From Globobulimina sp. (Eukaryota > Foraminifera > Rotaliida), in contig PIVH01000660.1 of assembly GCA_003354225.1 (NCBI GenBank), forward strand, positions 1-5,236: a stretch of DNA of 5,236 nucleotides, written 5' to 3'. This document shows positions 1 through 5,236 of the stretch, in pieces. The position numbers and the translations under genes were made by a program. The notes beneath the pieces are model-generated. The model was given only the letters and a program-made list of their open reading frames with translations. It did not search any database and was not told the origin of the DNA. The number at the start of each line of letters is the position of its first letter. Within the stretch, counting starts at the first letter, position 1.

Positions 1-564
1 GGGCCATGTCGTTGCAGTTCGCGCCAGTGTCATGCCCGATAGCTTGATACGGCGCACAGGTATCGGAAGTGACGCCGGCGGTGCGCATATACTCGAAGGC
101 ATTGCCAAAGTCGCCGCCATGACAGCCATTGTCGACTTTATCACAGGTTAATAATACTTGGGGAGACACGTCCCATTCTGGATACGCATTTTTGTTGTGG
201 ATCATGATACGGTCACTGAACACCGAGGTGGTCGCCATTGCCCAACAAGAACCGCTGTGGGATGTGTGTAGGTGTTTTGTGTGTATGTGTTGTGTTATTG
301 TCGGTGTTGAGGAAAAGTGGAGATGTGCTGTATATATATATAAGTGTACCAATAATTTGGTGCATGTTGCTGTCTTGTCCATGTCACATATCGTTGACCG
401 TTACTCCATCTCCAATCTAACGAGGTTGGTGCTTTTAGACCGGCATATTTAATTTCTGGTCGATCTTGTTCATTTGGAACGAATTCCACGGGATTCTTTT
501 CTGGAATCAAACATGGTTCAAAACCTAATGTTACACCTAATAATAAAACTAACCAAACAAGCAT
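1..564 (-). CDS. ctsZ: Cathepsin X/Z-like papain-family cysteine protease, 5' part only
   Basis: This encodes a lysosome-type cysteine carboxypeptidase of peptidase family C1. Joining exon 1 (564 down to 350) to exon 2 (254 down to 1) gives about 156 residues before the window ends. Residues 1-14 (MLVWLVLLLGVTLG) look like a signal peptide. A very short propeptide follows with a single Cys at 18, as in cathepsin X, where a propeptide Cys caps the active site. The mature enzyme probably starts near the LDWRW motif at 49-53. Gln66 and Cys75 (YCGSCW, 71-76) fit the oxyanion-hole Gln and catalytic Cys. Between them lies HAP at 67-69, matching the three-residue mini-loop insertion typical of cathepsin X. 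A CHGG motif follows. The catalytic His and Asn lie off the left edge, so activity cannot be judged. ATG 564 is chosen because the upstream open frame offers only a TTG at 585. The first 120 bases are 60% GC, far richer than the next gene. Subfamily assignment is by remembered family features, not alignment. Confidence 0.9.
255..349 (-). other. Intron of the cathepsin X/Z-like gene
   Basis: A 95-base GT-AG intron. The donor reads TATTG|GTACAC and the acceptor CCACAG|CGGTTC. Splicing rebuilds the Tyr-Cys-Gly-Ser-Cys-Trp active-site motif exactly, because the intron splits the codon of Cys72 after its second base. Without splicing the frame runs on into non-homologous sequence and stops. On the gene strand the intron starts with a (TA)6 run (331-342) and ends in a CA-rich, G-poor tract that can serve as a pyrimidine tract. 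An ATAAC motif is a possible branch site. Confidence 0.93.
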
Positions 565-676
565 GTTTATCTGGGCAATATTCAAGTTGGTGAGGAGTTT
601 AGTTGGTAGAGATTGGGGTGTGGTAGTTTAGAGTTTAAAAAAGGTTTCTTTCAAAAACACTATGAATTGAATTGAA
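565..676 (-). promoter_or_regulatory. Short gap carrying the protease promoter/leader and the PPR-SMR 3' end
   Basis: The two minus-strand genes are only 112 bases apart. Read on the minus strand, the part next to the PPR-SMR stop has an AATTC-type repeat and T-rich runs (for example 640-660) that could belong to its 3' UTR. The part next to the protease ATG is rich in C and A and poor in G, as expected for a leader. I see no clear TATA box or polyadenylation hexamer. The regulatory role is inferred from position only. Confidence 0.35.
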
Positions 677-2225
677 TTAAAACAGCGTGTTACGATATCG
701 TTGTCCAGTGAGTAATTGTCCTTTGCGTTCAACAAACTTCGAGATATCATCTGTGTTCAACAATAATTGTCCTGGATTTGATGGATCAATGGAACAATCT
801 ATCTGATATTTCTTTAATAATCTCTTCATTATAAATTCTCCAATTCCGAGGTGTGATTCTGATTTTATCGAACTTGGCGTAGTTTTTGACCGTTGTCCAC
901 ACATTATCTTCCAATCATATTCCATAAAATTGATTAATTCATCACATTTTCGATCCAAAATATATTTCAAAACAAATGTGATTTGATTATAATTGTATCC
1001 ATGTAAGTCAATCACCCATTGCCCAGTCCCCTGATCGAAAATCCAATATCCTAAATGGCCGCCATTACACATTGTTTCGAAAAACTCCACAATTTTATCC
1101 ATATTACCATAGTTATAATAACACAAATATGCTTCCAATACAATACCAGCAGTACTTCCGTTCCATTTCGTTAAACCATTAGATAATCTTTTACGTGGTA
1201 AGTTTATTACCAATTCAAAAAAATGCTTCTTTCTATCTTTTCTTTCTCTATTTCCAACAATTTCAAATACGCCACATGTTGTGCGGAAATCATTGAACTT
1301 GGCATTTTTTTGAATTTGTACGTATCGATACATTTGTGAATTAACGCAAGAGATAGATCTGGCCTGGATCATAATACTGTGTGTCTTTTGAAAAAAAGCC
1401 AATAAATAGCATATAACTAACTCTATCCAACTGTTGTCCAGAATTTTGCATGTCACTCTTGATTTGCTTTGCATTCTCAAGTTGATTGTTCTTCAGATAA
1501 GATTGCATCATAATATTTCTGGATATAACACCAGCGGGACCCAATCGTCGTGACATTTCATCATAAAACTCTCTGGATTTGTCACAGTCGCCATTTTGTC
1601 CGTAGATTCGAATCATTTGACTGTATACAATCTCATTTAATTTTATGTTTTGTTTCAAAATAAGATTCCAAATCATTTGAGCAACTTCAATATTCCCAGT
1701 TTGCACACATGCCCCCAATAATTGTGTTGCTATAATTTCATTTACAATGCCTTTGTAATTATTGATCATTTCTTCAAAAATACTTAAATATCTGTCATCA
1801 AGCAATGATAGGCCATTCACATTGAACGCTTGGAACAATTGGCTAAACATTACTTTATTAGGCATTATATTGCGTGTTTCCGCAAATTTCTTAATTCGTA
1901 GACAATAATCAATATCACCCAAATATCCAGACTTCTGTATCGCAGCATTGTAAACAGTAATATCAAAATCATTTCTCGAATTCGAAAGCAAAATCTTATG
2001 AATTCTACGAGTTGAGTTGGATTTAAAAATCCTGCTTCTGTAATTGGCACAGGCTGTAGAACCTTCCAATGGGCTTCGGAAACGACTTTTGAAACATTTA
2101 ATATTATCTTTAACATATTGATTTTGATACTTTGGTGGTTTATTTGTGTGCTGATGATATGATTGATGGAAAAATTGACCAGTGCGACATTTTGAAAGAT
2201 TGCTACTGCGAGTGTTTAAAAGCAT
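677..2225 (-). CDS. PPR-SMR protein, probable organelle RNA-binding factor (frame interrupted by an intron)
   Basis: A pentatricopeptide-repeat protein ending in an SMR (MutS2 C-terminal-like) domain. PPR proteins bind RNA and usually act in mitochondria or plastids; the RNA target cannot be read from sequence. Residues 1-39 have many Arg, Lys, Ser and Gln and no acidic residue, so a mitochondrial presequence is likely. About five PPR units span roughly 88-266 (for example TVYNAAIQKSG, IVYSQMIRIYGQNGD and NIMMQSYLKNNQLENAKQI), and a sixth begins VSYMLFIGFF. After the frame change another unit ends in GNMDKIVEFFETM. An SMR domain follows with DLHG at 998-1009 and a C-terminal DPSNPGQLLL segment. 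The first frame stops after its residue 294, and the second frame carries the rest to 677. With the preferred intron (1248-1377) the protein is about 472 residues. ATG 2225 is the only Met before residue 121. It is head-to-head with urocanase, 18 bases away. Confidence 0.85.
1248..1377 (-). other. Probable intron of the PPR-SMR gene (boundaries uncertain)
   Basis: The PPR frame and the SMR frame differ by one base, so something between about 1247 and 1425 must be removed. A 130-base GTATTA...AAATAG intron keeps the sixth PPR helix (VSYMLFIGFF), joins SKDT|Q to ERKDRKKHFFELVIN, and resembles the urocanase intron in donor (GTATTT) and length (128). Later in-frame AGs, 6 and 15 bases downstream, are possible acceptors. 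A 58-base intron (1364-1421, GTTAGT...CCAG) also restores the frame but deletes that helix. A one-base error in the seven-A run at 1391-1397 would restore it without any intron. Transcript data would settle it. Confidence 0.55.
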
Positions 2226-2243
2226 TGATGAAGTTGTATTAAA
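2226..2243. promoter_or_regulatory. 18-base spacer between divergent start codons (bidirectional promoter region)
   Basis: The PPR-SMR ATG (2225, minus) and the first urocanase ATG (2244, plus) face away from each other across 18 AT-rich bases. The TATTAAA string just before 2244 is too close to the ATG to be an ordinary TATA box. The promoters and leaders must overlap the neighbouring gene's coding sequence, unless urocanase starts at the second ATG (2286), which widens the gap to 60 bases. Confidence 0.4.
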
Positions 2244-4477
2244 ATGAAAAAAAACCCTAGTTCCAGTACTAGGCTATTAAAAAGCATGTCGTCTTCCCTG
2301 AAAGAAGCATTATTGACGTTGGCAAATGGAATTCCACTAAACCCACTGCCACCGCCAATAACACATCTTGACCCATCCGTAGCTCACGCACCAAAACGGA
2401 ACCCAGCCTTCCGAAACAAAAATGATTATGTACTCGCAATACGCAATGCATTACGATATTTCCCCTCCAAATATCATTCAATTTTATTACCTGAATTCGA
2501 GTCAGAATTAAATTCATTTGGACATATATATATGTATAGATTCCGGCCCATTCATTACGACATGAAAGGTTATCCCATCTCGCTATATCCCGGCAAACTA
2601 ACCATCGCCAAATGCATCATGATAATGGTAATGAATAATTTAGATTATGATATCGCGCAATTCCCACATGAATTAATCACATATGGCGGGAATGGCTCAG
2701 TATTATCAAATTGGGCGCAATACCATCTATTAATGAAATATTTATGTCAATTATCAGATGAACAGACCTTAGTAATGATGTCAGGCCATCCATTGGGTAT
2801 ATTTCCATCCACTCGCAATGGACCGAGATTGGTGATATCAAATGGTATGACGATACCAAATTATTCCTCAAAATCTGATTATTCGCGAATGTATGGTTTG
2901 GGCGTCTCCATATATGGACAAATGACGGCAGGCAGTTATTGTTATATTGGCCCGCAAGGCATTGTGCATGGCACTACGATAACGGTTTTAAATGCGGGTA
3001 GGAAGTATCTGGGCTTATCGTCATTAAAAAATAGTGGCATTGTATACGTATCCTCCGGTTTAGGTGGAATGAGTGGGGCACAGCCAAAGGCGACATATAT
3101 TATTGGCTGTATTGGTGTTTTTGCAGAAGTGGATATTCGTGCAATTAACAAACGATATAAACAAGGCTGGGTGCAAGAAATAATTGAGGTATTTTGTGTA
3201 CACTGTTTTCGAGCTAGTCACTTTAACTCGACTTAATAATGGCACTTTAACATGAAAGTTGACTCGATTTAAAGTGATTCGCTTTGATTTATAACTACCA
3301 TACGCTGTACGTTTAGGATTTAGATGTGTTACTTGCTCGAATTATCGAACTAAAACATAAAAAAGAGTGTAGATCGATAGCATACCATGGGAATATTGTA
3401 GATTTATGGTGTAAATTGGCAGAATACACGCAACAAAGCGGGCGCTTATTATGTGAATTGGGCAGTGATCAAACCTCATTACACAATCCATTCGCAGGCG
3501 GCTATTATCCAAATCAAATATCATTCACCCAATCACAACAATTAATGACCGCTTCGCCAAACAAATTCAAAGCTTTAGTGCAAGAATCATTAATCAAACA
3601 CGTGTCCGCCGTTAACATATTAACCAAACACGGTATGCGATTCTGGGACTATGGCAATTGTTTTTTATTAGAAGCAGCGCGCGCCGGTGCAAACATAATG
3701 GATGAAAGCGACAAATATAAATTTAAATATCCCTCCTATGTCGAGGACATTATGGGTGACATTTTCAGTTTGGGATTTGGCCCATTTCGATGGGTTTGCA
3801 CCTCCCGAGACCCAAATGACTTACTTAAAACGGATAAAATTGCAGAAAATGTGCTGTGTCGACTGAGATCTGTGGAGTCTGAGGACAGAGTTTTGGAGCA
3901 ATTGAATGATAATATCTATTGGATACGCAATGCGAATGCGAATAAGTTGGTGGTTGGCACTCAGGCACGGATATTATATGCAAATGCCGACGCACGGATC
4001 GCCATAGCACTTGAGATGAATGATGCCATCGCCAGGGGTGACATTGGAGGCGCCATTGTGTTGTCGCGAGACCACCATGATGTGAGTGGGACAGATTCGC
4101 CATTCCGAGAGACCTCGAATATTACCGATGGGAGCAAGTATTGCGCGGATATGGCTGTGCATAATTTTGTGGGCGACGCCTTTCGCGGCGCGTCGTGGGT
4201 GGCATTGCATAATGGCGGCGGTGTTGGGTTTGGTGAAGTTGTTAATGGCGGATTTGGTTTGGTTTTGGATGGGAGTAAAGAAGCTGCGATGAATTGTAAG
4301 AATATGTTGTTTTGGGATGTAAACAATGGCATTGCGAGAAGAGCGTGGTCCGGGAATAGCAATGCAAATTTTCAAATTAAAAGAGCTATGGAACGCAATG
4401 AAAAATTAAGCGTTACGTTACGAAATGATGTTGATAATGAATTGATTGAACAAATCAATATTCCGTCAAAATTATAA
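2244..4477 (+). CDS. UROC1: Urocanate hydratase (urocanase), eukaryotic type, complete
   Basis: Urocanase adds water to urocanate to form 4-imidazolone-5-propanoate, the second step of histidine degradation after histidine ammonia-lyase. It acts in the cytosol with tightly bound NAD+. Exons 2244-3188 and 3317-4477 join to 701 residues, close to the roughly 680 of animal enzymes. Family motifs in order: HAP(K)R and LRNALRYFP-like N-terminal segment; ELITYGGNGSV (143-153); YGQMTAGSYCYIGPQGIVHG (224-243); the NAD-binding SGLGGMSGAQ (271-280); YHGNIV; LGSDQTS (about 364-370); GFGPFRWVC; RDHHDVSGTDSPFRETSN (about 567-584); and HNGGGVGFG near 613-621. No internal stop or missing block is seen. The Met at residue 15 (2286, MSSSLKEALLTL) lines up better with the animal N-terminus, giving 687 residues; either start is possible. 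The aligned place of the bacterial signature Cys (FQGLPxRICW) is Leu in QARILY. GC content rises in the 3' half. It is divergent from the PPR-SMR gene. Confidence 0.97.
3189..3316 (+). other. Intron of the urocanase gene
   Basis: A 128-base phase-0 GT-AG intron with donor GAG|GTATTT and acceptor GTTTAG|GATTTA. Splicing gives ...VQEIIE|DLDVLLARIIEL..., which matches the urocanase family without gap. A second AG at 3322-3323 would put the frame out, so the upstream acceptor is used. A TATAAC motif about 25 bases before the acceptor is a candidate branch site. If retained, translation adds 15 unrelated residues and stops at 3234-3236. Confidence 0.95.
3218..3277 (+). repeat. Imperfect inverted repeat (hairpin) inside the urocanase intron
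   Basis: Arm 3218-3231 (TCACTTTAACTCGA) and arm 3264-3277 (TCGATTTAAAGTGA) pair at 13 of 14 positions across a 32-base loop. The loop holds a second small hairpin, ACTTT...AAAGT, and a second copy of CACTTTAAC. In the pre-mRNA this would bring the splice ends closer together. A function is not shown. Confidence 0.6.
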
Positions 4478-4603
4478 TCGTATTGTATATCAATTTTACA
4501 TAATTATATATCCCTCAAATTAATGACTCAAATCACAGTTCTTCGAAATTCAAAATTAATCATACTTCCAATTCCGAAGACTTTTTTTTCACAGAAAAAA
4601 GAT

Positions 4604-4724
4604 GAACAGTGAATAAATCATGCTTAAATAAATCCTTTCGTCCAGACAGGAATCAAAAGTCCGAACAGTGAATTGCTTTGTTAGTGGATGAAAAACAGCT
4701 CAAATAAATCCTTTCGTCCACACA
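4604..4724. repeat. Diverged tandem repeat, 76-base period
   Basis: A 27-base unit at 4622-4648 recurs at 4698-4724 with 25 of 27 matches (core AAATAAATCCTTTCGTCCA). Weaker similarity extends on both sides: GATGAA before each copy, and AAGTCCGAACAGTGAATT against AAGTCAGAATATTAATTT after. An 11-base GAACAGTGAAT also recurs at 4604-4614 and 4663-4673. The pattern suggests an old local duplication in the 3' flank. Confidence 0.8.
4612..4617 (+). terminator. Candidate polyadenylation hexamer for urocanase
   Basis: AATAAA lies 135 bases after the urocanase stop. Further copies occur at 4627-4632 and 4703-4708, inside the repeat copies. The hexamer is expected often in AT-rich DNA, so the choice is weak. 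Confidence 0.25.
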
Positions 4725-5005
4725 ACATTAGAAAGTCAGAATATTAATTTGCAGCTGATATAACAGCATATTGTATTTTAACTTTTCTGATAACCCCCAC
4801 CACACAACGGTTTGCTATATCTAAAAAACATAAAATTATAGAAAATAAAATTACAAAATAAAATTAATTAAACGGTTAATTGTGGTCAAAATTCAAACAA
4901 AACAAATATTTTGTTTTCCATTATAATTTGTATACATTAATTGTGAATTGAAGCTCTAATCTATAACATGTGCCATTAACCTTTTGCAGGAATTGGGTCA
5001 TTTGT

Positions 5006-5236
5006 TTCTAGTTTGGGATATTTGGGGATATGATATTTGCCAACGATAAAAACACAAACGAAGATATTTCAAAATGTTGGCAAACATCCTAAAATATCGT
5101 CGTTTGTGTTTTTATCGTTGGCAAATATCCTGGAATATCCTCACAAATATTATATCCCCAAATATCATTATTAAATATCATCCAAACACTGATTATTAAA
5201 TAGATGACTGATATACCCACACTACTGAAACTAGAA
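5006..5236. mobile_element. Candidate MITE/foldback element reaching the right edge
   Basis: TTCTAGTTT at 5006-5014 is matched by its exact reverse complement AAACTAGAA at 5228-5236, the last nine bases of the window. Between them lies a nested palindrome that takes up much of the interval. It has no coding capacity. Short, AT-rich, non-coding DNA built from inverted repeats with inverted ends is what MITEs and foldback elements look like. The ends are only nine bases, and the right flank is missing, so a target-site duplication cannot be tested. It may instead be a local palindrome or a hairpin RNA locus. Confidence 0.4.
5017..5166. repeat. Long inverted repeat (near-perfect palindromic hairpin)
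   Basis: Core arms 5032-5069 and 5092-5129 pair at 37 of 38 positions, including 30 without a break. The 22-base spacer contains its own stem, ATGTT/AACAT, around a GGCA tetraloop centred at 5080/5081. An outer pair, 5017-5039 with 5144-5166, matches at 22 of 23. The left GATATTTG at 5032-5039 can pair with either of two right-hand copies, so the right arm carries an extra block of about 20 bases. GATATTT occurs three times on the left and AAATATC four times on the right. Confidence 0.95.

Larger units (their letters stand above)
4478..5005. other. AT-rich urocanase 3' flank without a credible gene
   Basis: No coding region with family resemblance or convincing composition is seen on either strand. 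It contains several AATAAA hexamers, a tandem repeat (4604-4724), and small AT-rich hairpins: 4581-4587 with 4595-4601, 4866-4871 with 4876-4881 (AATTAA/TTAATT), and 4899-4906 with 4910-4917 (AAAACAAA/TTTGTTTT). The last two are common by chance in AT-rich DNA. Confidence 0.6.

Noticed and set aside
129-452. Plus-strand open frame of 107 codons
   Set aside because: It lies opposite the protease exons and runs through the intron; it has no family resemblance, and its low-complexity C/V-rich middle comes from the GT-rich intron.
583-585. TTG start extending the protease N-terminus by seven residues
   Set aside because: Non-AUG initiation is not expected here, and ATG 564 begins directly with a good signal peptide.
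1364-1421. 58-base GTTAGT...CCAG intron as the main model for the PPR-SMR gene
   Set aside because: It restores the frame and has a good donor, but it removes the PPR helix VSYMLFIGFF; kept only as an alternative.
2269-2517. Minus-strand open frame opposite the urocanase N-terminus
   Set aside because: Urocanase homology covers this stretch on the plus strand and nothing in the antisense product is recognisable.
3326-3328. GTG as start of a separate gene for the C-terminal half of urocanase
   Set aside because: Splicing 3189-3316 joins both halves into one ungapped family-length protein, so this is an internal codon.
3825-4375. Several minus-strand open frames of 90-133 codons within urocanase exon 2
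   Set aside because: They are antisense shadows of a strongly conserved coding exon and show no recognisable domain.
4581-4601. T-rich/A-rich hairpin resembling a bacterial terminator
   Set aside because: The stem has six A:T pairs of seven and the genome is eukaryotic; such pairs arise easily in AT-rich DNA.
4622-4724. Possible CRISPR repeats
   Set aside because: There are only two imperfect copies, the flanks themselves are related, and the context is eukaryotic.

Overview
The window looks like compact eukaryotic nuclear DNA, most likely from an AT-rich unicellular eukaryote. Three protein-coding genes each contain one short GT-AG intron. The products are eukaryotic in type: a cathepsin X/Z-like protease with a signal peptide, an animal-type urocanase, and a PPR-SMR protein with a likely mitochondrial presequence. 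No operon, Shine-Dalgarno pattern or bacterial gene cluster is visible. I cannot name the species. Amoebozoan or heterolobosean protists would fit, but that is a guess.

Layout, left to right. Positions 1-564 (minus strand) hold the 5' part of a cathepsin X/Z-like cysteine protease gene. It is cut by the left edge and has a 95-base intron at 255-349. A 112-base gap (565-676) separates it from a second minus-strand gene, 677-2225, which encodes a pentatricopeptide-repeat protein with a C-terminal SMR domain. Its reading frame shifts in the middle, best explained by an intron near 1248-1377. Only 18 bases then separate its start codon from that of the plus-strand urocanase gene, 2244-4477. That gene is complete and has a 128-base intron at 3189-3316 with an imperfect hairpin inside it.

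The remaining 759 bases (4478-5236) contain no credible gene. They hold the urocanase 3' flank, a diverged tandem repeat with 76-base spacing (4604-4724), and a long foldback palindrome (core arms 5032-5069 and 5092-5129). The palindrome lies between short inverted ends at 5006-5014 and 5228-5236, so it may be a MITE-like or foldback element that reaches the right edge.

The genes do not form one pathway. Urocanase performs the second step of histidine breakdown in the cytosol, the protease acts in lysosome-like compartments, and the PPR-SMR protein probably acts on organelle RNA. What links them is tight packing, especially the head-to-head PPR-SMR/urocanase pair that must share regulatory DNA. 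I found no clear previously undescribed multi-gene system. The items most worth a second look are the foldback element, the overlapping divergent start region and the split PPR-SMR gene.
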